Shown here: one piece after another, positions 1 to 10,462 of the stretch
Layout of the letters: each line of letters starts with the position of its first letter
Numbering within the stretch: position 1 is the stretch's first letter
DNA from: Jacaranda mimosifolia
Taxonomy: Eukaryota; Streptophyta; Magnoliopsida; Lamiales; Bignoniaceae
Assembly: GCA_018894105.1 (NCBI GenBank)
Contig: CM032117.1
Location: forward strand, 41,526,501 to 41,590,500
DNA length: 64,000 bases
Direction: 5' to 3'
The notes under the pieces: model-generated
The model's database searches: none
Told to the model about the DNA's origin: nothing
Seen by the model: the letters and a program-made list of their open reading frames with translations, nothing else
Program-made: the position numbers and the translations under genes

Positions 1-19
1 ACCCCATATCAAATATAAT

Positions 20-109
20 ATTTACATTAATATTAAAATAAAAATTGATAGATTATTATTATTATTATTATAATCTTTACATTAATATTAAAATAAAAAT
101 TGATAGATG

Positions 110-155
<46 letters not shown>
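20..155. repeat. ATT microsatellite with a duplicated AT-rich unit
   Basis: Two runs of ATT/TTA triplets, the longer at about 109-155, separate two near-identical copies of an AT-rich segment at about 20-52 and 74-108. The right-hand run abuts the terminal inverted repeat of the element that starts at 153, so that element appears to have landed in or next to the microsatellite. Confidence 0.9.
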
Positions 156-156
<1 letters not shown>

Positions 157-1992
157 ATTCATTTTACCCCTTGTACTATGAAGTATGTATCAAATACTCC
201 CATCTATTTCCAAAACCATCAAATATCCCATGTACTACCAAAAATCTTCAAATACCCCCCCCATTCAAAGTCATCTGTCGTTAGTAAAATAGCTAATGGT
301 ATCAAAACTCTACAGTAAATTACTGATTTAACCTCAAAAAATAACTAAATAACATAAAAACCTAGGATACATGGCATTTCTTTACAAAACAATGATAAAT
401 TATAAGTGAAATATAACAAAACCCTACATATTATTATACATTTTGTATATCCCAAAACGAGTGCAGATTTGAAAAATTTTAGACAAATAGTTATGAAAAA
501 AAATACATATAATGGTCCCATGTATTTTTTTTCTCACAAGTAGCCTCTGTTTTGTTGGTCCATATGTTTTGTATTAAAATAAAGTTGTTTAATATTTTTA
601 AAAAAAAATGAAATGATTTAATGTTTTTGTTATATTAGGAGTTAGATGATACTTTAAATCCTAAAATGAAAGTAACAAAATTGAAGCAAGAAACTTAAGC
701 ATTATATAGTAAATTACAATGGTATTTTGGACATAAAAATTTTCAATGATCATATGTGTAAAGGGAAGATAATTTTAGTGCTAAATTAGCCAAACAACTG
801 TTACTTTTCTAACGGCAAAGAAGTTTGAGTGGGGTACTTAAAGATTTTGGTATTACGGGTCGGGTGCCAAGAATAGATTTGTCTACACAAGAAAAAAAAA
901 AAAAGAAAAAAAGTCATGTAGTCTAAGTTTTTATGCTACTTAGTTATTTTTGGATGTTAAATCAGTAATTTATAGTAGAGTTTTGGCACCATATGCTATT
1001 CTACTAATGGCATATGACTTTAAGGGGGATATTTAAATTTTTTTGATAATACAAAGGGATATTTGACACCCTTGAGGGGGGTATTTAATAGGAGTGTCAA
1101 TTCGTGCGGGTTGGGTGGGTTTGGGTTGGGTTGAGGTAGGGGTGTAATATAAAAATATCAAATCCAAACCCAACCCAACTCGATGTTAAACCCAAAAGGC
1201 TCAACCCTAACCTGACCCATAATATTTCGTGTCAGGTTCGGGTTGACCTGATTTTTAGTCAGGTCACCCAACAACCTGATAAACCCGACCCAACCTAACC
1301 CAACCCAACCTGATCTTTTTATTTTATTTTTCATATTTATAAATTCCAACATCATAATTGAGTAGAAATTTGATTTACAATAAAATCTAAAATTTGGCAC
1401 AATAATTAACGCCTAAGAAACACAATAGCTTGTCATGTCCATGAGTACTCCAAATACAAAAAACATGACAAACCATTGTTCAATTAACAATTTTGATGAC
1501 AACCATCCAATGATCAAAATGCATAATTAACTACAAAATTGTAGAAATTAAAGTTGAAAGATAAAAACATATCGAATTCAATCGTCTTTGAATGGGAAGA
1601 ATGGAAGTGTTATTACTTATTTGTTAATAATCTTATTGTAATTTGTAAATTTGTAAATTGTAAGAATTTTCAAATTTTAGATTTTTGGATATATATATAT
1701 GTATTATTTATATTTTATTTTAATTAGTTAAAATTTTCAAGTGGGTCGGGTTGGTTCAGGTTTATTGGGTTATTGGGTCACCCACTTATTTTTTTCAGAT
1801 TAAGTGGGTTGCCCCGAAAACAACCCAACTTTTTTTTTTTCTCGGGTCATTTTCGAGTCTGATCCAATTTGACCCAAACCCAAACCTGATTTTTTTAGGT
1901 GGGTCATTGTCGTGTCATTGGGTTGGGTTTGATTTTGACACCCTTAGTATTTGATACATACCCCATAGTAAAGGGGGGTAAAATGAATTTAA
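153..1992. mobile_element. Non-autonomous element with ~210-bp terminal inverted repeats, split by a MITE
   Basis: The left end (153-365) is repeated as its reverse complement in two pieces on the right, 905-1085 and 1947-1992. The outermost 18 bp, TTAAATTCATTTTACCCC, match perfectly. The right arm is interrupted by the hAT-like MITE at 1089-1946; with it removed the arm is continuous and aligns to the left arm with scattered mismatches. The interior (366-904) is AT-rich without a credible reading frame. The long arms suggest a foldback-type or MULE-like non-autonomous DNA transposon. No clean target duplication can be read because the left flank is an ATT microsatellite. Confidence 0.75.
1089..1946. 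mobile_element. hAT-like MITE (GGGTTGGG-word family)
   Basis: The ends are inverted, TAGGAGTGTCAA on the left and the complement of TAAGGGTGTCAA on the right. They are flanked by an 8-bp direct repeat with one mismatch, GTATTTAA at 1081-1088 and GTATTTGA at 1947-1954. Both ends carry many copies of GGGTTGGG or CCCAACCC, while the core is plain AT-rich DNA. An 8-bp duplication with TAGGG-like ends is the hAT pattern. It is inserted in the right arm of the 153-1992 element. No transposase sequence is present. Confidence 0.8.
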
Positions 1993-2135
1993 CCCTTCTT
2001 ATTGTTGTTATTGTTGTTGTTGTTGTTGATTATTCTTATTATGTTGACATTAATAAAAGGAATAAAATTAACAATATAATGAGTTATAAAAGTTATATAT
2101 TAATGCAGGGAATTACAAAAATTATTATAGAAAGT

Positions 2136-2166
<31 letters not shown>

Positions 2167-3604
2167 GAAAATATGTTGAATTAAAGAAGAAAATATGGAA
2201 ATATGCAATAAGGAGTTACATATATTATATATGGAATATATTTGCATGGCAAATATGAACAAAACTAACTTGTTCACATCATTGTCACATAATAAATATA
2301 TTTAAAATATGATTGAACATCATTTTACTTTATCTATATTAGATTTATAGCCTCTTTTATTAGTTTTATTGAAGTAATATTTGAATAATATTATATAAAT
2401 TAAAACATATATATCAATTTACCTTCAAGTATAAAAAAATAAAAACATCGGTACAATTTAGGTTACCCATCATCCATAATCATGGGTAATGGGTCTACTA
2501 TCTCGTATCTAATAAAAATGGATAATTTTACTAATAGGTAAATTTACCCAAACCGTCATTAACCATTCTTGGGTTATCCACGGGTCTCCATTTGCTAAGT
2601 CTATTATTTCATACTAAGTTGGACAAGTTGATGTAGAATATTTTCATAAGTAACAAAATTGAAAATGATAATTATTATATTAAATGGTATATTTTTCTTA
2701 CAAATTAATAAAAACGGATTTGAAAGTTAAGTGGATGTTTCGGTCAATAACCAAAAAAAAAAAAAAAATTTAAATAGAGTACGAATAACAAATTTTGGAG
2801 TACAAATAACAGTACCCTTATTTAAAAGGGAATATGATAATTAAAAACTAATTTTGTACTTGTTATATTTAAATGAATTTGGGTCAAGTAAATTGATTCC
2901 TCAAAAAGTGAAATTTTAAATATGTCCTTGATGAGACAAAAATATTATAAAATCAATTTGTAATATTTTCATGTCACGAAGTGTAATTTTGATATTATTT
3001 AAATTATTCATAATAAATTTGAATATATTTCAATACTAATAAAATCTCATAAACATGTGTAATTTTTTTAATTCAAACTTTAAATAAAAAAAATAAAAAT
3101 AGTTAGATAAATAAATTTTGGATTACTCAATCATGTATAAATAATAAGAATATTTAAAATAATTCTAATTAAATTTACAGTTAATTGCCTCAAAATTCCC
3201 AAACCCAACTTTCATTTTGTATTCAGTTCCCATTTTAAAAAATTTAGTCTCACCTCTTCAATCCCTTTTTTCATTTTGAAATCACTCTTCAGTACATGTC
3301 TAATTACCAAAATGACCTCCACTCAAACACAAAATTGCCAAAAAAAAACCAACCCACCTTTATGTTATTGAAAAAGATGAAATTCATGCACACTATTTAC
3401 ACATTCAACCCCCCCCCCCTCTAAAAAACCTTTGCATCGATCCCTCTTTTTCTCCCATATTTCCATCTAATTTCTTTTTTCGACCGAAGCTTCTATTCAC
3501 TGTGGACCGCCATTTGAAGTGTTTGAGTTTTGAAAGCTGCCTTTTCATTTTTTTTCTCTTGTTCCATCAGTTCTTTTTCATTTCGCTCACATCCATTAGA
3601 TTAT
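1993..3604. other. AT-rich intergenic DNA, no gene seen
   Basis: It holds a GTT-rich microsatellite near 2003-2032, a TG/TA dinucleotide run near 2136-2166 and a GGGTAAT/TACCCA-rich patch at about 2460-2600 that resembles a decayed hAT-like MITE. From about 3190 to 3600 the sequence becomes pyrimidine-rich with a C12 run near 3410, resembling the leader of a plant transcript or a transposon end. No open frame there is convincing. Confidence 0.5.
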
Positions 3605-3609
3605 AGAAG
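3605..3609 (+). repeat. Target-site duplication AGAAG, left copy
   Basis: AGAAG at 3605-3609 is repeated exactly at 4353-4357, directly outside the solo LTR. Five bp is the usual duplication length for Ty3/Gypsy and Ty1/Copia insertion. Confidence 0.9.
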
Positions 3610-4352
3610 TGATGAGGGTAAAAACTGTATATAACTGGATTGGGGTGGAGTTTGAGTGGGTCAACCTTCCTGGTCGAGTAAATGAACTCCTCAGATACCT
3701 GGGTTGAGTCCTGCAATCACGAGCAAACATCATGCTAGCCGAGGTGCCCTCGGCTTAGGCTCTTCGACACTCAAGTTAGTATGAGGTCGAGTAAATGACG
3801 AGCAGCAGAGAGGGGGCTCTTTAGTTTAGAATGGTATATCTTTGAAAGGCTGAAGTGGGGGTATTTATAGCCTTCTCTCTTTGGGAATTTGTCTGAGATG
3901 CCCTTGATGTGAAAAGAGGGCCCTTGTCTATGCGTGAGGGGCAATTAGTCATTTCCCCTCTTTGTACTATTCCAAGTGGCAGTCATCCCAGGTTCTAGAG
4001 ACATTGTAGTACACTGTTGAAGTTCCTACTGCGTCATGCGGTAATGGGGCGGCATGAGCCATTAATGTGGAGGCACGCCGCCTGTCAATGTATTTAATGC
4101 AACAGAGATAGTACTGTGCTATTTCGACCTCCCTAGTCGCGGGAAAGGTCAACCTGACAACGTACTGGGAACAGATTAGTAGCGCAAGTTGACATATAGA
4201 CCCACGGCCTTGGGTGAGTTCTGGACACAGCGTTGAGCACCAAAGTCGACATGGGTCGATCGCGCCCATAGGCCTCGGAAGTAAGATGGGATTGGCGCTG
4301 CATTTTTGGGCCAACACAGTTTGGGCCGAGCTACTTGGGCTATCCCGTATCA
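3610..4352 (-). mobile_element. Solo LTR of a Gypsy-type retrotransposon, minus orientation
   Basis: A 743-bp unit bounded by TG and CA (minus strand: TGATACGGG... to ...CCCTCATCA) between perfect AGAAG duplications. It is GC-richer than its surroundings. On the minus strand TATAAATA (3862-3869) is followed by a CTCTCTGCTGC-containing leader and then GTGATTGCAGG, the layout of the U3-R-U5 of plant Gypsy LTRs. No second LTR, primer-binding site or pol sequence adjoins it, so recombination between two LTRs probably deleted the rest. A 135-codon minus-strand open frame inside it (3967-4374) runs past the LTR edge and is not taken as a gene. Confidence 0.88.
3862..3869 (-). promoter_or_regulatory. 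TATA box of the solo LTR
   Basis: TATAAATA on the minus strand inside CTATAAATACCCCC, the usual core promoter position in a plant Gypsy LTR. Transcription would run toward lower coordinates, starting roughly 30 bp downstream. Activity is unknown. Confidence 0.6.
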
Positions 4353-4357
4353 AGAAG

Positions 4358-5067
4358 ATATTTTTTCTGTTCAACTGTTGGGTTTGTAAATATTTTTGTA
4401 AAATATACCTGAAACCTCTACTTATATATGCATTTTAAATAAATACATACTTGAGTTCAAGTTTTTTGTACGTAAAGTTAATATTTTGTGCACTAAAATG
4501 AATAGTATTTAGAAACCCTATTTTTTTATTGTTCAAACCTGATTTAGGTAATTTTTACTTAACTTTTCTATTTTAATTCTTATGAAACTTTTCTTGAGTT
4601 AAATAATACCTTAATTTTGTACTGATTGAGTTGGTTTACAATATGATTAAACATACTTCCTCCATCCTAATATTATATTTTCAATTTAGGCAAGTAGTTT
4701 AGGTTCAAATTAAAAATACGGAAAATTTGACTATATACTTACAAATTTATTTTAAAAAGTAATTAATAAAAGCTGATTGTGCTACATTATTACTTTTAAC
4801 GAGAGGGTATTTTTGCTAGAACTTTTTTCTATTTTATAAGGACATCGATTCAAGTAAAAGATAAAAAAATGAGAGGGTATATTTTGCGAGAACTTTTTTC
4901 ATTTTATAAAGGCATCGAGGTTCAAGTGAAAGATAAAAAAAGCTCATGTAGGTGATGATATTGCTAGTGTCACAAGACCTCCCCTTATGATTTAGTGAAG
5001 AATTAATGTTCTTCCAAGTCGTCACTCTACAAAATAAAAAACGAATTTTTATTTATTTATTTATGTA
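4358..5067. other. AT-rich intergenic DNA with a ~70-bp tandem duplication
   Basis: Nothing gene-like. A segment starting GAGAGGGTAT at 4801 is repeated at 4871 with few changes (units 4801-4870 and 4871-4941). The same GAGGGTATTTTTG wording occurs near the right end of the MULE at about 42495, so it may be a leftover transposon end. Confidence 0.55.
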
Positions 5068-5075
5068 TGTATATG

Positions 5076-5983
5076 TAGGGCTGACAATGGGTCGGATTCG
5101 GATTGGATCATACTGGATTCAAGTCTGAATTCGAAATTAATATATCATATACAAATTCGATCCAAGATTCATCGAATTTGTAGTTGGTATAACCATATTC
5201 GTGTCCAAATAAAAGTCGGATATCCAAAAAAATCCAAATTTGAATGTTTAAAAAATAATCATATATTTATTATTTTTCTAAAAATTTAGGACAATCCAAA
5301 TTCAAAATAATCATCCTTAAAAAAAATATACAACAAATTAATAAATAAATTTTCAAGTCTATTGATCACCTAAAAGCAACAATAGAATTTAACTTAATCA
5401 TATTCATCACCAAATCATTACATTTTAAGTTCCGTTGTTGATAATAGTACTTATTTGGCATTATAAATACATAGTTATACTTGATTATTCAATCAACTAA
5501 CTATAAGCTCAAAGTTTTATGAAAAAGAAACCCATTCTGATCAAATCGAGATTTGCATTACATTCTAACTATATAATTGCATTCGGTTCCTATTCATTAT
5601 TCTCCCTGCATCATTTTTTGTTATAAAAATAGAGAAACAAATAATGTAATTATGATGTAAATAAGTTCAAAATCTAACAATTTATATGAAAAGTACCTGA
5701 TTTGATATATTGCATAAAAGTTCATTACTTCCTTCATCTAAATATCCACATTAACACTATTATAGGACCATGTGTATATATATGTATACTACTATATATG
5801 TATAATAGTAAATATATTCGAATTTGAATTATTAATAGTTCGAATCTAACTATATTCATATTCCCTCCATTTATTTCGAATTACAAAGTTTTTTAATTGA
5901 ATCTTTTATCGGTTAAAGATCCTAAATAATCGGATCGAGTTCAAATCGAATTCAGATTAAAACCCGCTCCATTGATAGCCCTA
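5076..5983. mobile_element. hAT-like MITE (GGATTCGGA-word family)
   Basis: The ends are TAGGGCTGACAATGG on the left and CCATTGATAGCCCTA on the right, inverted copies of each other. The flanks TGTATATG (5068-5075) and TATATACG (5984-5991) match at six of eight bases, an aged 8-bp duplication. Both ends are rich in GGATTCGGA/TTCGAAT words and the middle is AT-rich and non-coding. Confidence 0.75.
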
Positions 5984-6450
5984 TATATACGTATTTAAGA
6001 TGAATTTGGACTCAAATCCCACATATATAGATATGACAATTAAGTCATTCAACCAAATGACGATCGAGATTAATATCATAGATTTACCATTTGTGATGTT
6101 GTGAATACACTTTCAATGTTTATCAGCAGAACTTCACTGAAATTCCACCCTCTTTTCTGTTTTCTTTTTTTCTCAAAGACAGACACTGCAGAGAACTTGA
6201 AACACTTCTTTCATTGTGAATACAGTAATGACTTCCTGGTGCATGCAATAACCATCCAAGACAACCCTATGCTATAAGACTTTTACCACCTTTGCTAGAA
6301 AGAAATGCAGAAATGTCTAGGATGAAGGTGAAGTGATGACGCACACATCATAAGAGAAGTCATTATGCACTTTCAAAAACAACTAAAATCCTGTGTTGAT
6401 AGACCCCAATTACATCGATGAAACATTTAAAGAAACTAGAAAGGTCTACA

Positions 6451-6878
6451 TAGGGGTGTTCATTCGGTACAAACCGAACCGAAATTTTGGTACACCAAAA
6501 TGCTACACCGAATACCGAACCGAACTACTTGGTTCGGTTCGGTTAAAACCGAAATTTTGTTCGGTTCGGTTCGATTGATAACCAAAATACCGAATTTTCA
6601 ACTTTTAATATTACTATTAATATATATTAATTAACAATATATATTAATATTAGTATATTAATTAACAGTATATTAATATGTATATAATATATTTTTTAAT
6701 TAACAATATATATTAATTAAAAATTTAGTTATTCGGTTCGGTTCAGTTAACCGGTACAAAAAACCGAAATCGAACCGAATACCGAATTTTTAAAATAAAA
6801 AAAACCAAATACCGAATCGAAATTTTCGATTCGGTTTCGGTTCGGTTTGGCCGGTTAACCGAACTATGAACACCCCTA
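6451..6878. mobile_element. hAT-like MITE (GGTTCGGTT-word family), well preserved
   Basis: The ends are TAGGGGTGTTCAT and its inverted copy ATGAACACCCCTA, flanked by a perfect 8-bp duplication GGTCTACA (6443-6450 and 6879-6886). Repeated CGAACCGAA/GGTTCGGTT words fill both ends around an AT core of TTAATATA. At 428 bp it is the shortest of its kind here. The perfect ends suggest it is among the younger insertions. Confidence 0.9.
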
Positions 6879-7269
6879 GGTCTACATGTGATTCACGTAA
6901 CTCGTTAATTTTTTTTACTTCTGTTACTTTTATAAATTACCTTCTATTTATGTCCTAATTCAAATGCTTATCAAAATAATAAATAAAAAATAAATTATCA
7001 TTTGAAGTTGTAAAAGAGGTTAGGCCTCTGACATAGTCTAAGAACAATTTAAGGTAATGTATATCTGCTATGGAATTTGCACCATACATGGGAGCTATTA
7101 CATTTTTTGCTTCATTCCATATTAATATCTATTTCAAACATAATATTTTACAAATATCTATATTGTTGAATCCACAATAAAAAATATTGAAAAATAATTC
7201 TTTTTTCAATTTCACTACTCCTTTGTCTCTCCTTTTATGGTGATATACATCATTCTTTATTGTAATTTA

Positions 7270-7616
7270 GAGTCCATTTGGTTTCATTTCATTACCTTAT
7301 TTTCACATTTTTTTACTATTTAAAAATAAAAACATATCACTTTTTACTTATTTTTCCTCGAGATTATTTTCATTTTCAAAGTATATTTCCCAATAACCTA
7401 TATATCTTATCCAAATAACCTAATATTTTCTCTCTCTATTTTATTATCACTATCTTTCTCTACCTACAACCTACTGAACCCCAACATAATCATTACATTT
7501 CCAACAACCTATCTAATTTACAAACTCATTTTCAACTTATTTTTACTAACTACTTTATCAAATTTTGAAAATGATGGAAATGGGGGAGGGGGAGGGGGAG
7601 GGGAACAAATGGAGCC
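7270..7616. mobile_element. Tourist-like (PIF/Harbinger) MITE
   Basis: The left end GAGTCCATTTGGTTTC is the imperfect inverted copy of the right end, whose complement reads GGCTCCATTTGTTCCC. Both sides carry TTA (7267-7269 and 7617-7619), the 3-bp target duplication typical of PIF/Harbinger. The interior is pyrimidine-rich AT DNA with no frame. The right subterminal part contains the G-run tract at 7582-7603. Confidence 0.75.
7582..7603 (+). other. Potential G-quadruplex tract
   Basis: Four G runs (5, 5, 5 and 4 G) are separated by single A bases. This meets the sequence rule for a very stable intramolecular G-quadruplex with one-base loops. It lies just inside the right end of the Tourist-like MITE. 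Folding is inferred from sequence only. Confidence 0.6.
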
Positions 7617-8000
7617 TTAGATTTCAAATTTGATAGGTTATGACTATAATAATCAATCTTGTAGTTTTCAGTTTTTATATCATTATATTAAAAAACCAAC
7701 AATAGAATTTTTTTTCCTAAAGGAATTGCGACAGGATTGATAGCGGAAGCATGATCTTTGTATATATAAATTATACTTAGCAAATATGATTTTATATTAA
7801 AATTTTGATAATAAGGAGTAGACAAATATGTATTCATATTAGTTTAAAACTCCAACTTTTTAATTGCGAAAATGCTTCACAGATTACTTTTTTAATTGCT
7901 TGAACTTTGTATGTTAATAACAACAGGAAAACAAGTATATCCTCCCAATATAAGAGTAATAAATAAAATAAACTATAAAATAAGATATACACATGTTTAT

Positions 8001-8290
8001 TGGATATGGAGCTGAATATCATTTACTGAAAGGTAATTATTTAACCTTTTAAAGATTTTTGCAGATAAATTTATCTTCATAAATTTTATAAGCTTTCTCA
8101 TAATTGCTTCTGATAAATCTGATTCTTTTAGTATTTTCTATTCTCAAGTTCACTTTTTGCTTCAATAAAATACAACTGAAAATTACCATGCCTATAATTT
8201 GGAACTAATTCTGAAAGATCATGATAAATTATGCTTTGTGTTCGAAAAGTATAACTCCACTATTGTAGATGCAAGCTCTTTATCAAATTT
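8001..8290 (-). pseudogene. Helitron replicase N-terminal relic
   Basis: On the minus strand, conceptual translation gives KFDKELAS, then after a stop SELVPNYRHGNFQLYF and SELENRK, and finally NDIQLHIQ. These fit the Helitron_like_N region that precedes the Rep domain in plant Helitron replicases, whose usual pattern is KxDKxLAS...QIYH...LIP...LQLYFYD...ELxNR. Stops and frameshifts rule out function. The plus-strand Helitron carries the corresponding block at 53690-53850 with different lesions, so the two relics decayed separately. Family assignment rests on motif memory, not on a search. Confidence 0.65.
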
Positions 8291-8419
8291 CACACCAAAT
8301 GAAGTAAAAGAGAATTTGCAGTTCAAGACTCAATTTTTTTTTTTTTTCCGAAAATTCGTAACTCTCTAATAGTGAAATAAACAATTTTTTTCTAAATAGC
8401 TATACATGATGATGTTTTA

Positions 8420-8444
8420 AATATATATATATATATATATATAT
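8420..8444. repeat. AT dinucleotide microsatellite
   Basis: An uninterrupted (AT)n run of about 25 bp in the minus-strand Helitron remnant. Confidence 0.95.
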
Positions 8445-9709
8445 CAAAATATCTAATGCTAAATCATCTAAACATGAAATTGATTCAAAATAAAAGTTTG
8501 TCGATTTATTATCATTTTAAGAACCTTTTTTACTGAAAAATGGAATAATGAAGATCCATGAATTGAGTAATGACTAAAATAAAATATATCTTAAAGAACT
8601 TAACATTTAAAAAATATTATTTAATATATGTCTTTTATAATATAATGACTAATAATAGTCGACTATTAAATTCTTTCATTTTTGGGTGATATTTGAAGAA
8701 ACTTTTAGTTTTGAATTTATTTTCTATTATTCTCAATAAATTAAATTTGTGCCAGTTGTTATTTTATAATTTTAATATAATTTTTATTTTTATTCTTTGT
8801 TAATTGAAAAGTTCTTTTTGATTTTTAAACAATGAATTTCAATTGTTATTTTATGAAATAAAACTAAAAATATGATTCAAATGATTAAGTGATATTTATA
8901 AATTGATTTTCTCTAAATTAGATAAATCAATAAAACTTATAATACTTATTTAATCTTATATTTTTAATGGACTACTTTTTTAATCTAAAATTAGAAAGGA
9001 AAAAAAAATTTCTCATGTGTTCGATTTGTTTATAATTATTTTGTTCCTGCTTTCGTCTCTTTTTAGTTAACTCAAAAATAGAGAAAGTTAAATTCTAGCC
9101 AATCTTAAACTTTTAAATATCATTATGTAAAATAAAAATATTATATTATTTTATAACTCTTTTTGTTAAAAAAAGGCGAAAATTGTTTCGTTAAAAGTTT
9201 ACTAGTTTATAAATCTGTAAGAGTTGGATTATGAATTAAGTTGGCTATTAATATAATATATACTTGAATTGTCCAATATAATTCATTGTTTAAAATAAAT
9301 AGTTGTATTTTATTAATTATTTAATATTTAACAATATGAAAAATAAGAAATTTTTACTGTTGGATTGTGGATTCTATGTATTTAATGAGGGATATACTTT
9401 GCACCTAGGAATATATTTTTTGTAGAGTGTGGATGGAGATATATGGGCTAATGTGATATTTTATCCATTGAAATCTATTTATTGGTATTTTATTTTATAT
9501 ATTGATAGAAAACATTTCACTACATCACATTAATGTTATCATTAAAATCGAATAAATATTTTTTAAGCTTAATAGTTTGAGTTACATTACTATCAATCCA
9601 ATAATACATACTTTTTGAAAAATTTCAAATCTTAATTAAATAAGATCAAGTTCAAGTTAATTACATAATAAGTGAATTATATTTGTTACGTCATTGATGT
9701 ATACTTTAA

Positions 9710-10462
9710 GGGGAAATTGCATTTTTAATTCCATAAATTAGGCTAGTTTGGATTTTGCTCCTATTTTTTATCAGTTTCGCTCATTGCATCCAACAAAGGC
9801 ATTTAAAAAAAAAATAAAAAAAATTGAAGACTGAAGAGGGCTTCCATCCAAAAGTTAATGAAACGACTCATGTGCCACTCACATGACCATTAAATTGGGC
9901 TTTTTTGGTCTCATAAGTTATACTCATTTTGAATTTTGGTCCCAGCATGAGCTCCAACAGATTTCATATTTCTGTGGTGCACCAACTTCATTGAAAACCT
10001 CATGGACAAATAAAAATCAGACAGGAGGTTCCATAGTTGTGCTTCCATTAATAATGAATGTGGTTTCTTTACTTGAGAAAACCTTCCAATATGTGAAAGA
10101 GTAAGACATATGATACTTGGATTACTTGGGATGTTGGATGCAATAGAAGAAAAGTTGTTAAAATTTCAAAAAAGCAAACTATGCTGGCGTATCTATTGGT
10201 ATTTTCTTAATTGATGGTTGTTCACTTTATTAGGATCAAAATCCAATGAGGCATAAATTATAGGATCAAAAAAATGCCGTTTTAAGGGCCATGCCAATGG
10301 CACGTGTATTGCTCCATTAACTTTTGGATAGAAGCCCTTTTTTCAGTGCCCAAATAAATTTAAAAAAAAGGTACTTATTTAATGTAATGTGCAAAATTGA
10401 TAAAGAATGGGACTAAATTCCATACGGGCCTAACTTATAGGACCAAAAATACAATTTATGCT
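9710..10462. mobile_element. MULE-like MITE nested in the Helitron remnant
   Basis: The ends are long imperfect inverted repeats: AAATTGCATTTTTAATTCC on the left, and AAATTGTATTTTTGGTCC as the complement of the right end, continuing through TATAAGTTAGGC. The flanks ATACTTTAA (9701-9709) and ATATTTTAA (10463-10471) match at eight of nine bases. A 9-bp duplication points to Mutator-type insertion. Further inverted copies of the TTTTGGTC/TATAAGTTAT wording lie inside. An 73-codon open frame inside has no recognisable domain. Confidence 0.65.

Noticed and set aside
3967..4374. 135-codon minus-strand open frame
   Set aside because: It lies almost wholly inside the solo LTR, runs past the LTR edge and shows no domain; LTR DNA is GC-richer and opens frames by chance.
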